In this document: positions 35,462 to 43,682 of the stretch, piece by piece
How the letters are laid out: every line of letters begins with the position of its first letter
Position numbering within the stretch: the stretch's first letter is position 1
Assembly (NCBI GenBank): GCA_964242415.1
Contig: CAXTAT010000003.1
Coordinates: forward strand, 1-64,000
DNA: 64,000 nt
DNA from: DASWOJ01 sp964242415
GTDB lineage: Bacteria > Pseudomonadota > Alphaproteobacteria > Acetobacterales > Acetobacteraceae
Direction of reading: 5' to 3'
Notes under the pieces: generated by a model
Told to the model about the DNA's origin: nothing
Databases searched by the model: none
The model's input: only the letters and a program-made list of their open reading frames with translations
Position numbers and translations under genes: made by a program

Positions 35462-35898
35462 TCGTCGTCCGTCTTGGCCAGGCCGAGCTTCAGCATCAGC
35501 CCGAGCGTGCCGCCCTTGACCGGGCGCAGCAGGCCGACCGTCAGCACCAGGCTGACCGGTAGCCAGATCGCCGCCTGCACCCAGAAGTCCGGGTGGTAGC
35601 CGCGCTCCAGCCAGACCATCAGCCCGACGATGATGTGGGCGACGATGAAGATGGTCAGATACGGCGGCAGGTCGTCGGCCCGCAGGCTGCCGAGCGGCGC
35701 CCCGCACGCCACGCATTGCGGCACCACGCGGAGGAACCCGTCGAAGCAGCGCGTCTGCCCGCAGGCCGGGCAGTGCCCCATGATGCCGCGCCCAATGGCG
35801 GTCAGCATCGGCGGCAGCGGCCATTCCGGCACCTGCGGGGTACGGTCGGGCTGCCACCGCATGGGAGGGGTGTGATCGGGCAAGATGGCGCCTTCCAT
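35458..35898 (-). CDS. DUF983 family membrane protein
   Basis: A 146-residue protein with the DUF983 opening RGIMGHCPACGQTRCFDGFLRVVPQCVACG, given here in parts: GHCPACG and CVACG form a four-cysteine zinc-ribbon-like unit. Two membrane helices follow (YLTIFIVAHIIVGLMVW and WLPVSLVLTVGLLRPV). It is common next to cytochrome oxidase or UPF0262 genes in this group; function unknown. The start could also be the ATG at 35862. Confidence 0.88.
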   Translation of the reverse strand: MEGAILPDHTPPMRWQPDRTPQVPEWPLPPMLTAIGRGIMGHCPACGQTRCFDGFLRVVPQCVACGAPLGSLRADDLPPYLTIFIVAHIIVGLMVWLERGYHPDFWVQAAIWLPVSLVLTVGLLRPVKGGTLGLMLKLGLAKTDDE

Positions 35899-35979
35899 GG
35901 CGAGGGCTCGTTGCGTGACATGCGTGGCGTAACGGGCGCAGCCTTGATCCCGGCTGCGGCAACGTCAATGCTGAAGATT

Positions 35980-36621
35980 ATGCCGCGCATCCTGTTCATC
36001 AACCCGAACGCATCGCAGGGCTGCACGGCAGGGATCGACGCCGCCATCGCCCCGCTGCGGTTCCCCGGTGGCCCCGTGCTGCAGGTCCTGGGCCTGCCGG
36101 ACGGCCCCCCCGCGGTCCTGTCCTGGCAGGATTGGCACGCCGCGGTGGGGCCGCTGTGCCGCTGCATCGAGGCCGAAGCCGCCGACGCCTACGTGGTCGC
36201 CTGCGCCTCCGACCCCGGCATCGAGGCAGCGCGCGCCATCACCTCCCGCCCGGTGCTGGGGCTGTTCCGCTGCGCCATCGCCGCCGCCGCCGCCCGGGCG
36301 GAGCGGTTCGGCGTGCTGGCCATCGTCGATGCCTCGATGGCCCGGCACCGCGCCGCCCTGCGCGCCATGGGGCTGGACGGGCGGCTGGCGGCGGAGGTGG
36401 CCCTCAACGTGCCCATGGACGACCTGCTGGACCCGGTGGCCGCCCGCGCCGCGCTGGTGCAGGCCGGGCGGGACTGCGCCGCCGCCGGGGCAGGCGTGCT
36501 GGTGCTCGGCTGTACCGGCATGGCGCACCACCGGGCCGCGGTGGAACAGGCGGCGGGCATCCCGGTGATCGAACCCTGCCAGGCCGCCGCGCTGCAAGCC
36601 ATCGGCGCACTGCTCGCCTGA
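35980..36621 (+). CDS. Asp/Glu/hydantoin racemase family protein
   Basis: A 213-residue racemase of the HyuE/HpxA type. These enzymes invert the stereocentre of hydantoins or allantoin by two-base catalysis with two cysteines, both present here: C75 in VVACASDPG and C178 in VLGCTGMAH. The opening RILFINPNAS is also typical. The ATG at 35980 fits the family start, while ATG 35968 (12 bp upstream) is an alternative; neither has a strong ribosome site. It points towards the convergent hydrolase and amidohydrolase genes, which suggests one ureide pathway. Confidence 0.85.
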   Translation: MPRILFINPNASQGCTAGIDAAIAPLRFPGGPVLQVLGLPDGPPAVLSWQDWHAAVGPLCRCIEAEAADAYVVACASDPGIEAARAITSRPVLGLFRCAIAAAAARAERFGVLAIVDASMARHRAALRAMGLDGRLAAEVALNVPMDDLLDPVAARAALVQAGRDCAAAGAGVLVLGCTGMAHHRAAVEQAAGIPVIEPCQAAALQAIGALLA

Positions 36622-36645
36622 CCGTTGCCGTCCCGAGCCGCGCGA

Positions 36646-36694
36646 TCATTGCGATCCGGCTCCGGCGCAGCAATCCAAGGCTGCGTGAAATGAC
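36646..36694. repeat. palindromic repeat family B, decayed copy
   Basis: TCATTGCGA ... AGCAATCC ... AATGAC preserve the left end, one arm of the inner stem and the right end of the family B element, with about half of the interior lost. It lies directly after the racemase gene. Confidence 0.55.
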
Positions 36695-36731
36695 GGCCAG
36701 GAAATCGCATACGGCGCAAGACCGCTGCCTG

Positions 36732-36766
36732 CTCCCTCTCCCTCCGGGAGAGGGCCGGGGTGAGGG
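36732..36766 (+). repeat. palindromic repeat family A, copy 4
   Basis: A complete 35-bp unit in the 275-bp gap between the convergent racemase and N-carbamoyl hydrolase genes, where its hairpin could help end transcription from both sides. Extended similarity on the right (GCAAGCGCCAAACCC) matches the copy at 43329. Confidence 0.85.
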
Positions 36767-36896
36767 AAGCGGCAAGCGCCAAACCCAGCGTATCTGAGAG
36801 CGGGCTTCGTCCCCGAACAGGCTGGGTCCCCAAGCCATACGCGGTCGCCCCACGATGGCGGCACACCTTTGGTCAGCCCCACGGCCGCCAAGCCCC

Positions 36897-37877
36897 CTAC
36901 CGCCAGACCGGTGGCGGCACCGCCCCAACCTGGTCCGTGATGCGCCCATACGCCTCCGGACGCCGGTGCCGGTCGAACGCGAAGATCGTCGTCCGCCCCA
37001 GGGTGCACCGGTCGAAGTCCAGCTCCGCCACGACCAGCTCGTCCTCCCAGGTCGTCGCCTGCGCCACGATCTCGCCCTGCGGGTTGACGATGACGCTGCT
37101 GCCGAACAGCTCGCACCCGTCCTCCACCCCGGCCTTCGCGGCGGCGATGGCGAAGCAGGCGTTCTGGTACGCGCCGGCCTGGATGCTGAGGTTGCTATGG
37201 AACACCCGCAGGTGCGGCGCCTCCCACCCGGCGGCGTCCTGGTTGGTGCTGGGGGTGTTGTAGCCCAGCATGACCAGCTCCACCGACTGCAGGCCCAGCA
37301 CGCGCCACGCCTCCGGCCAGCGGCGGTCGTTGCAGATCATCAGCCCCATGTTCACGCCGGGCAGGCCGCCCACCGGGGCCTGGATGACGGGGAAGCCAAG
37401 GTTGCCGACCTCGAAGTACCGCTTCTCCAGGTGCTGCACGCGGCGGCCCGGGTCATGCTCGGCATGGCCGGGCAGGTGCACCTTGCGATACTTTAGCAGC
37501 ACGTCGCCAGTCGGTGAGACCAGGATCGCGGTGTTGAAGTGCCGGCGGCGCGGCGTCCCGGCCTCGTCCAACTCCACCGCGATCTCGGCGTAGCCCAAGT
37601 GAAAGGCAACGCCCAGCCGCCGCGCCGCCTCGAACAGCGGCGCGGTCTCCGGTGAGGGCATCGCCGCCTCGAACCAAACGTCGGCCTCGGCCCGGTCCTC
37701 CAGGTAGTGGCGCGGAAAGAACGTCGTGAGCGCCAGCTCCGGGAACACCACCAGCTCGACCCCCCGGGCATGGGCGCGCTCCATCAGGCGCACCATGCGG
37801 GCGACGGCGGAACCCCGCGGCTCCGCCCGCTGGATCGGGCCGAGCTGCGCGGCAGCGGCAACCAGGCGGCGCGGCAC
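36897..37877 (-). CDS. N-carbamoyl-D-amino-acid hydrolase-like nitrilase-family enzyme
   Basis: A 326-residue carbon-nitrogen hydrolase. Similarity to the D-carbamoylases used with hydantoinases is visible along the whole chain: FPELALTTFFPRHYLEDRAE, FHLGYAEIAVE, HLPGHAEHDP, QHLEKRYFEVGNLGFPV, ICNDRRWPEAWRVLGL and YNTPSTNQ. The catalytic triad is present as E47, K132 and C182. It would release ammonia, CO2 and an amino acid from an N-carbamoyl amino acid. It is last in an operon with the allantoinase-like gene, and the lipoprotein gene ends 2 bp upstream. Confidence 0.9.
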   Translation of the reverse strand: MPRRLVAAAAQLGPIQRAEPRGSAVARMVRLMERAHARGVELVVFPELALTTFFPRHYLEDRAEADVWFEAAMPSPETAPLFEAARRLGVAFHLGYAEIAVELDEAGTPRRRHFNTAILVSPTGDVLLKYRKVHLPGHAEHDPGRRVQHLEKRYFEVGNLGFPVIQAPVGGLPGVNMGLMICNDRRWPEAWRVLGLQSVELVMLGYNTPSTNQDAAGWEAPHLRVFHSNLSIQAGAYQNACFAIAAAKAGVEDGCELFGSSVIVNPQGEIVAQATTWEDELVVAELDFDRCTLGRTTIFAFDRHRRPEAYGRITDQVGAVPPPVWR

Positions 37878-37879
37878 CG

Positions 37880-38248
37880 CTATGGGGCCGGCTCGGTGCG
37901 CTGCTGCCCGCGCATCGGGCGGAAGCCCAGCAGGGGCACGCTGTTCGGCGGGGGAGGGCGCACGACGGGCGGCGGCGGCGCGGGCGGTTCGGCGGGCGCG
38001 GCGTCCGCGGTGGGCGGCGTCGGGTCGTCCGTGACGGCGGCCGGCGGCGGGTCATCTTGCGGCGCAGGCAACGGCGCTGGGTCCGGCAGCTCGATCGGCA
38101 GGGGCGGGGGCGCAACATAGGGCGGCGCAACCGGGGCCGGCTGATAGACCGGCGCCGGCAGCGGCGGCAGCGGATAGTACGCATAAGGCTCCGCCGCGAT
38201 GCAGCCGGACAGCAGCCCCGTGGCGGCAAGCAGGGCAAGGCGTCTCAT
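37880..38248 (-). CDS. small proline-rich lipoprotein
   Basis: A 122-residue protein with a short signal sequence and lipobox (LLAATGLLSGC), followed by AEPYAYYPLPPLPAPVYQPA and a long proline/alanine-rich chain. It has no recognisable domain and is probably an extended envelope tether. Its ATG overlaps the stop of the amidohydrolase gene (ATGA at 38245-38248), and its end abuts the hydrolase start. Although it looks unrelated, it is therefore tightly embedded in the hydantoin operon. Confidence 0.75.
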   Translation of the reverse strand: MRRLALLAATGLLSGCIAAEPYAYYPLPPLPAPVYQPAPVAPPYVAPPPLPIELPDPAPLPAPQDDPPPAAVTDDPTPPTADAAPAEPPAPPPPVVRPPPPNSVPLLGFRPMRGQQRTEPAP

Positions 38249-39606
38249 TGCGTGATCCTCCGGATGAAGCGTCCCGTGCCAGGTTGGGCCAGGACGACGG
38301 CGCCGTCCCAGATGATCTGGCCGCGCAGCACCGTGGCGGCAACGCGGGCGCGCATCTGCCGGCCATGGTACGGCGACCAGCGCATCTCCGGGCGGTCCTC
38401 GATGCCCGCCTCGTCAAAGGCGAAGCGCCCGCGCTCCAGCACCACCAGGTCGCAATCCGCCCCCAGGTGGATGCCGCCCTTCCGCGGGAACAGCCCGTGC
38501 AGCTTGGCGCTGCGCTCGGCGCAGTAGGTCGCCATCAGGGTCGGCGGCAGGCCGCGCTCCTCCAGCAGGGTGAACATCAGCGGCGCGAAGCTCTGCAGCC
38601 CCGTCAGCCCGGCGCCGCACTGGAAGATGTCGGCCGACCCCTTGCGCTCCGCCGGCCAGGGCGCGTGGTCGGTGGAGACATAAGCAACCTGGTCCGCCAG
38701 CAGCCGGTCCCACAGGCGCCCGACCTCCCCCGCGGTGCGGAACGGCGGGTTGCACTTGCCGCGCCCGCCCAGCCGGACCAGGTCGTCCTCGGTCATGCAC
38801 AAGTACTGGATGCAGGCCTCCCCGGTCGCCTGCCCACCCATCGCGCGGAACGCGGCGGCGATGTCGAAGCCGCGCGCCAGGGACGAATGGGCGATATGGA
38901 CATGCGCGCCAGCCTGCAGGCCGATCTCGAAGATCTCCAGGTCCGCCATCGTCTCCGCCAGCGGCGGGCGCGTGCGGGCGTGCATGATCGCATCCGTCCG
39001 CCCCGCGGCCCGGGCGTCGGCGGTCAGCCGCTCCACCAGCTCCTGGTCCTCGTTGTGGACGCTGACGGGCAACCCGGTCTTGGCGATCTCGGCAAACGCG
39101 GCCAGCATGTCCAGGTGGTCGATGCGCGGAAAGCGCACCGCGTCGTACTCATGGGTCGAGAGCTTGAACGCGCTGACCCCCGCCGCCGCCAGCCCGGCGA
39201 TGGCGTCCACCCCGCCGTGCTTCCGGATGGTGCCATACAGCGCCATGTCGACATGCGCGGTCCGCTCCACCCAACCGATCTTCTCCGCCAGCAGGCCAGC
39301 GTCGGTGACGGCGTTGGGCACGTCATAGGGCATATCGACGCAGGTGGTGACGCCCCCGGCTGCGGCGCTGCGGGTGGCGCCCTCGATGCCGGGCCAGCCA
39401 AGGCTGGACGAGGTATGCATGTGTCCATCGACCAGGCCCGGCAGGATCAGCTTGCCGCGGTGGTCCACGGTCTCCCCGCCCGGCGGCGGCTCGCCCTGGC
39501 CGAGGGCGGCGATGGCCTCCCCGCGCACCGCCACCCAGCCGTCCCGCAGCACCTGGCTGCTGGTCACGATGTCGCCGAGGAAGACGCGGTCGAAGGGGGT
39601 GGCCAC
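38245..39606 (-). CDS. allantoinase / dihydropyrimidinase-type amidohydrolase
   Basis: A 453-residue cyclic amidohydrolase that opens a ureide ring. Metal and carboxylysine motifs of the family are in order: LPGLVDGHMHTSSS (HxH), AGVSAFKLSTHEY (bridging lysine), VSVHNED (His), HIAHSSLARG (His) and VSTDHAPWPAERKG (Asp). The STDHAPW form is closer to allantoinases and dihydroorotases than to classical D-hydantoinases, so the natural substrate may be allantoin or another hydantoin. With the racemase and carbamoylase it could form a complete hydantoin-to-amino-acid route. Confidence 0.88.
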   Translation of the reverse strand: MATPFDRVFLGDIVTSSQVLRDGWVAVRGEAIAALGQGEPPPGGETVDHRGKLILPGLVDGHMHTSSSLGWPGIEGATRSAAAGGVTTCVDMPYDVPNAVTDAGLLAEKIGWVERTAHVDMALYGTIRKHGGVDAIAGLAAAGVSAFKLSTHEYDAVRFPRIDHLDMLAAFAEIAKTGLPVSVHNEDQELVERLTADARAAGRTDAIMHARTRPPLAETMADLEIFEIGLQAGAHVHIAHSSLARGFDIAAAFRAMGGQATGEACIQYLCMTEDDLVRLGGRGKCNPPFRTAGEVGRLWDRLLADQVAYVSTDHAPWPAERKGSADIFQCGAGLTGLQSFAPLMFTLLEERGLPPTLMATYCAERSAKLHGLFPRKGGIHLGADCDLVVLERGRFAFDEAGIEDRPEMRWSPYHGRQMRARVAATVLRGQIIWDGAVVLAQPGTGRFIRRITQ

Positions 39607-39718
39607 TGGGCGGGGGTCCTATGCAGGCCGCGGCATTGCCGAAGCATTGCGTCAACCTTATGACCGGCGCCACATCAGGCCAAGCCAAACGCCGCCAGAT
39701 CAACAAAAGGAAGCGTCC

Positions 39719-41230
39719 ATGCAGCTCCATGACGTCCGCGTCCACCCCTCGAAATCCAAGCTGCTGCGCGAGGACCAGCTTGCCTGGCATATCGCCGCCG
39801 TCGCCGCCGACCCGGTCGAGGTGCCCGCCGACACCGCCGAGATGATCGTGAACCGCGTCATCGACAACGCCGCCGTCGCCATCGCCAGCGTCAACCGCCA
39901 CTCCTGCACCAGCGCCCGCGACATGGCGCTCGGCCATCCCGTGCGCGCCGGGCGGCATGGCGGGGCCACGGTGTTTGGCCTGCCGGACACCCTGCGCGTC
40001 AGCCCGGAGTGGGCGGCCTGGGCCAACGGGACGGCGGTGCGCGAGCTGGACCACCACGACACCTTCCTCGCCGCCGACTACAGCCACCCCGGCGACAACA
40101 TCCCCCCCATCCTGGCCGTCGCGCAAACGCTGGAGAAGTCCGGTGCCGACCTGCTGCGCGGCCTGGCGACCGGCTACGAAATCCAGATCGACCTGGTGCG
40201 CGCCATCTGCCTGCACGAGCACAAGATCGACCACATCGCCCACCTCTGCCCCGCCCAGGCCGCCGGGATCGGCACGCTGCTGCACCTGCCGACCGAAACG
40301 ATCTATCAGGCCGTGCAGCAGGCGGTCCACGTCAGCTTCACCACGCGCCAGAGCCGCAAGGGCGAGATCAGCAGTTGGAAGGCATATGCCCCGTCCCACT
40401 CGGGCAAGCTCGCCATCGAGGCGGTGGACCGGGTGATGCGCGGCGAGGGTGCGCCGTCCCCGATCTACGAGGGCGAGGACAGCGTGATCGCCTGGATGCT
40501 GAACGGGCCGGAGGCGCACTACCAGGTGGCGTTGCCGGGTCCGGGCGAGGGCAAGCGCGCCATCCTGGACAGCTACACCAAGCAGCACTCGGCGGAGTAC
40601 CAAAGCCAGGCGCTGATCGACCTGGCATTCCGCATGGGCAAGCAGGTCAAGGACTGGGACCAGGTGGAGGAGGTGGTGATCGAAACCAGCCACCACACGC
40701 ACTACGTCATCGGCACCGGCTCCAACGACCCGCAGAAGATGGACCCGAACGCCAGCCGCGAGACCTTGGACCACTCGATCATGTACATCGTCGCCGTCGC
40801 CCTGCAGGACGGCGACTGGCACCACGTCCGCAGCTATGCGCCCGGGCGTGCGGTGCGGCCGGACACGGTGGCGCTGTGGCACAAGATACGAACCGTCGAG
40901 GACCCCAAGTGGACCGAGCGCTACCACGCCCGCCGCCACGAGGACCTGGCGTTCGGCGGCCGGATCGAGCTGCGCATGAAGGACGGCTCGATCATCGCCG
41001 ACGAGATGGCGGTCGCCAACGCCCACCCGCTGGGCGCGACGCCCTGGACCCGGCCCGACTACGTCAACAAGTTCCGCGTGATGACCGACGGCCTGATCAC
41101 CCCCGCCGAGGCCAGCCGCTTCCTGCAAGCCTGCGAGGAGCTGCCGGCCTTGAAGGCGGGCGAGCTGCACCGCCTGAACGTCGCCATGCCCGAGGGCACG
41201 GTGAAGGTCGGCCAGCCCGGCATTTTCTAA
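39719..41230 (+). CDS. prpD: MmgE/PrpD family 2-methylcitrate dehydratase
   Basis: A 503-residue enzyme that dehydrates 2-methylcitrate to 2-methyl-cis-aconitate in propionate breakdown. PrpD features include NGTAVRELDHHDTFLAADYS, HPGDNIPPILAVAQ, SSWKAYAPSHSGKLAIEAV and YTKQHSAEYQSQALIDLA. The ATG at 39719 follows AAAGGAAG. In the 112-bp upstream gap, GCATTGC occurs twice 11 bp apart (39633 and 39644), and TTGCCG-N16-TTATGA may be a weak promoter. It is followed by prpC on the same strand; prpB is not in the window. Confidence 0.93.
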   Translation: MQLHDVRVHPSKSKLLREDQLAWHIAAVAADPVEVPADTAEMIVNRVIDNAAVAIASVNRHSCTSARDMALGHPVRAGRHGGATVFGLPDTLRVSPEWAAWANGTAVRELDHHDTFLAADYSHPGDNIPPILAVAQTLEKSGADLLRGLATGYEIQIDLVRAICLHEHKIDHIAHLCPAQAAGIGTLLHLPTETIYQAVQQAVHVSFTTRQSRKGEISSWKAYAPSHSGKLAIEAVDRVMRGEGAPSPIYEGEDSVIAWMLNGPEAHYQVALPGPGEGKRAILDSYTKQHSAEYQSQALIDLAFRMGKQVKDWDQVEEVVIETSHHTHYVIGTGSNDPQKMDPNASRETLDHSIMYIVAVALQDGDWHHVRSYAPGRAVRPDTVALWHKIRTVEDPKWTERYHARRHEDLAFGGRIELRMKDGSIIADEMAVANAHPLGATPWTRPDYVNKFRVMTDGLITPAEASRFLQACEELPALKAGELHRLNVAMPEGTVKVGQPGIF

Positions 41231-41250
41231 CGGGCGAAGCAGGAGAAAGC

Positions 41251-41283
41251 CCTCTCCCTCCGGGAGAGGGTTGGGTGAGGGGG
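41251..41283 (+). repeat. palindromic repeat family A, copy 5
   Basis: A slightly diverged unit (GAGAGGGTTGGGTGAGGG) directly after prpD. It is the left half of an inverted pair with the copy at 41359-41389 in the prpD-prpC gap. The pair may shape the relative expression of the two genes. Confidence 0.8.
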
Positions 41284-41358
41284 TCTTCCGCGGAGCAGAG
41301 GACTGCCAATGCCGACGGCCACCAGCCCTTGTACGTTGAAGGCAGCGCTGGCCCGCCC

Positions 41359-41389
41359 CTTCACCCCGGCCCTCTCTCGGAGGGAGAAG
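41359..41389 (-). repeat. palindromic repeat family A, copy 6 (inverted)
   Basis: An inverted partner of the copy at 41251-41283 (CTTCACCCCGGCCCTCTCTC, then GGAGGGAGAAG on the plus strand), ending 22 bp before prpC. Confidence 0.8.
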
Positions 41390-41411
41390 CAACCAACAAA
41401 GGGAAAGCAGC

Positions 41412-42560
41412 ATGTCCGAGACGCAGACCGCCCCGAAAGCCAAGAAGTCCGTCGCCCTGTCCGGCGTCACCGCAGGGAACACCGCCCTGTGCAGCGTCGG
41501 CCGCACCGGCAACGACCTGCACTACCGCGGCTACGACATCCTGGACGTCGCCGAGACCAGCGAGTTCGAGGAGATCGCCCACCTCCTCGTGCACGGCTGG
41601 CTGCCCAACCCGGCCGAGCTGGCCGCCTACAAGGCCAAGCTCAAGGCCCTGCGCGGCATCCCCGCGGGCGTCCGCCAAGTCCTGGAGGCCCTTCCCGCCG
41701 CCACCCACCCGATGGACGTGATGCGGACCGCCGTCAGCGCCCTAGGCTGCGCCCTGCCGGAACGCGAAGACCACAACCACCCCGGCGCCCGCGACATCAT
41801 CGACCGGCTGATGGCCAACCTAGGCTCGATGCTGCTGTACTGGTTCCACTGGTCCCAGCACGGCCGCCGCATCGCGGTGGAAACCGACGACGACAGCATC
41901 GGCGCACACTTCCTGCACCTGCTGCACGGCCGCCCCTGCTCGCCCGAGTGGGAGCGGGCGATGCACACCTCGCTGATCCTGTATGCCGAGCACGAGTTCA
42001 ACGCGAGCACCTTCACCGCCCGCGTCGTCGCCGGCACCGGCGCCGACATGTACTCCGCCCTCACCGCGGGGATCGGCGCGCTCCGCGGCCCCAAGCACGG
42101 CGGGGCCAACGAGGTCGCCCTGGAAATCCAGAACCGCTACACCACCGCCGACGACGCGGACCGCGACATCCGCGCCCGCGTCGCCAACAAGGAGGTGGTG
42201 ATCGGCTTCGGCCACCCCGTTTACACCATCGCCGACCCGCGCAACGTCGTCATCAAGGACGTCGCCCGCCGCCTGTCGCAGTCATCGGGCAACATGCGGG
42301 GCTTCGAGGTCGCCGACCGGATCGAGGCGGTGATGGCCGACACCAAGCGCATGTTCGCCAACCTCGACTGGTTCAGCGCGGTGTCCTACAGCCAGATGCG
42401 TATCCCCACCGCGCTGTTCACGCCGGTCTTCGTCATCGCCCGCACCAGCGGCTGGGGCGCGCACGTGATCGAGCAGCGGATCGACAACAAGATCATCCGT
42501 CCGGCCGCGAATTACACCGGTCCGGAGAACCTGGCCTTCGTGCCTTTGGCGCAGCGATAG
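41412..42560 (+). CDS. prpC: 2-methylcitrate synthase / citrate synthase family
   Basis: A 382-residue enzyme that condenses propionyl-CoA with oxaloacetate. The start VALSGVTAGNTALCSVGRTG with NDLHYRGYDI is characteristic of PrpC rather than of the housekeeping citrate synthase. The catalytic residues sit in GALRGPKHGGANE (His) and IGFGHPVYTIADPRN (His and downstream Asp/Arg). Length is normal for the short type II form. ATG 41412 has AGGGAAAGCAGC upstream. Confidence 0.93.
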   Translation: MSETQTAPKAKKSVALSGVTAGNTALCSVGRTGNDLHYRGYDILDVAETSEFEEIAHLLVHGWLPNPAELAAYKAKLKALRGIPAGVRQVLEALPAATHPMDVMRTAVSALGCALPEREDHNHPGARDIIDRLMANLGSMLLYWFHWSQHGRRIAVETDDDSIGAHFLHLLHGRPCSPEWERAMHTSLILYAEHEFNASTFTARVVAGTGADMYSALTAGIGALRGPKHGGANEVALEIQNRYTTADDADRDIRARVANKEVVIGFGHPVYTIADPRNVVIKDVARRLSQSSGNMRGFEVADRIEAVMADTKRMFANLDWFSAVSYSQMRIPTALFTPVFVIARTSGWGAHVIEQRIDNKIIRPAANYTGPENLAFVPLAQR

Positions 42561-42580
42561 CGCTAAAAACCCCGCCTGAT

Positions 42581-42602
42581 CCCCGTGGCAGCCGCCACGG
42601 GG
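42581..42602 (+). terminator. hairpin after prpC, probable terminator
   Basis: CCCCGTGGC-AGCC-GCCACGGGG is a perfect 9-bp stem with a 4-base loop, 21 bp after the prpC stop. It is preceded by AAAAACCCCG but not followed by a T-run, so it would be an atypical intrinsic terminator or an RNA-stabilising end. Confidence 0.55.
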
Positions 42603-42768
42603 TGCAAAGCGGGTCATTAATGCTGGTTTTTATTGACAGATACTGTGCTGTTGCGTGACAGCGGACGCAGCGGGCATGTCCTGGATTCGCAGCGCCGCGC
42701 TGCCCCGGGGTTCCGCCGACGCTGCCCTTCGCGTGCGTGAAGCAACCCGGTCAAGAAAGGCCTCGAAA

Positions 42769-43260
42769 ATGAGCGACAACAGCAAGACGGAGCGCCAGCC
42801 AGCCGCCCAGCCCAAGGCCATGCCGATGGCGGTGCGGGCCGCCACCAAGGCAGCGCCGGCCGAAAAGGCGCCGGCTAAAGCGGCTGCCCCGAAGAAGGCC
42901 GCCCCAAAGAAGACAGTGGAGTTCAAGGCCGCAGCCGAGCCGGCGGCAAAAGGCAAGAAGGCCGCCCCGAAGAGGACGGTAAAGTTCGAAGCCGCGGCCG
43001 CCCCGGCTCCAAAAGCCGAAGCGCCGGCTGCGCCGAAAAAGGCCGCCGCACCGAAGAAGGCCGCTGCGCCAAAGAAGGCCGCCGCCCCAAAAAAGGCCGC
43101 CGCCGAAGCCGCACCCGCTGCAGCGCCCGAGAGCAAGAGCGAGGCCGCGAAAACCATGAAAACCGGCAAGACCCCCGCCGCCCGCAGCGCCGCCGCCAAG
43201 AAGCTCAGCGAAACCAGCCCGGCAACCAAGAAGGCCAAGGCTTCTCCCGCCTCAGCTTAA
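42769..43260 (+). CDS. histone H1-like Lys/Ala/Pro-rich DNA-binding protein
   Basis: A 163-residue protein made almost wholly of Ala, Lys and Pro, with PKKAAAPKKAAAPKKAA repeats and no folded domain. This composition is shared by bacterial histone H1-like and PhaF/AlgP-type C-terminal tails that bind DNA through lysines. A chromosome-organising role is likely but unproven. I start at ATG 42769 (MSDNSKTERQ), since the upstream extension is not similar in composition. A perfect TTGACA (42633-42638) lies upstream without a good -10 partner. Proteins of this composition are hard to classify further. Confidence 0.75.
   Translation: MSDNSKTERQPAAQPKAMPMAVRAATKAAPAEKAPAKAAAPKKAAPKKTVEFKAAAEPAAKGKKAAPKRTVKFEAAAAPAPKAEAPAAPKKAAAPKKAAAPKKAAAPKKAAAEAAPAAAPESKSEAAKTMKTGKTPAARSAAAKKLSETSPATKKAKASPASA
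43030..43101 (+). repeat. 18-bp tandem repeat, 4 units, coding
   Basis: Four 18-bp units encoding APKKAA within the histone H1-like gene. Units are about 80-90% identical, with changes mostly silent. Confidence 0.85.
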
Positions 43261-43328
43261 TCCGCCTCCCAGATGCCCTCTCCCGGTGGGCAGGATGGTT
43301 TCCCCGGCACGGAAACCCCACCTGCCTG

Positions 43329-43363
43329 CTCCCTCCCCCTCCGGGAGAGGGCCGGGGTGAGGG
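43329..43363 (+). repeat. palindromic repeat family A, copy 7
   Basis: A 35-bp unit with one base changed in the left arm (CTCCCTCCCCCTCCGGGAG). The right-flank similarity (GAAGCCGCCAGCGCCAAGCCC) continues for another ~20 bp, as in copies 3 and 4. Confidence 0.85.
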
Positions 43364-43511
43364 AAGCCGCCAGCGCCAAGCCCGGCCGCCTTAGAACAGA
43401 ACCCTCGCTCTGATCTCGGCGAGTTAAACTCCCGCCGCTTCCCCAACCCCAACCGTCATACGCGCCAACCCAGGCCAAATGCGGGCCGCTTCGACCGGAC
43501 ACACCGGCGCT

Positions 43512-43593
43512 GTCATTGCGAGCCGCGCCTGCGGCGTGGCATAGGGGGGCCGCCAGCGCAGCCCTCCCGGCCTCTATGCCACGTCGCAATGAC
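43512..43593. repeat. palindromic repeat family B, full copy 1
   Basis: An 82-bp element bounded by GTCATTGCGAG and TCGCAATGAC. A perfect inner stem pairs CGTGGCATAG with CTATGCCACG. The whole element can fold into one long hairpin. It contains no reading frame. Confidence 0.8.
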
Positions 43594-43682
43594 GGCAGCG
43601 CGCAGGGCACAAGCTGACCGGCCTAAGTCAGCGCCCATAATCCCAACCCTCTCCCGGAGCGAGCAGGACGCGGATTAACGGT

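Larger units (their letters stand above)
43261..43682. other. 422-bp gene-free interval rich in palindromic repeats
   Basis: No convincing gene. The interval holds a full family A unit (43329-43363), a full family B element (43512-43593), and fragments resembling family A (CCCTCTCCCGG near 43276 and 43647). It separates the rightward histone H1-like gene from the end of the leftward otnC gene, so both genes point into it. Confidence 0.8.

Noticed and set aside
42633..42661. Promoter from a perfect TTGACA before the histone H1-like gene
   Set aside because: There is no acceptable -10 hexamer 16-18 bp downstream; it is mentioned only in the gene entry.
43261..43682. CRISPR array or insertion sequence in the repeat-rich interval
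   Set aside because: Repeats are palindromic, of two different families and not regularly spaced; there is no transposase frame or spacer pattern.
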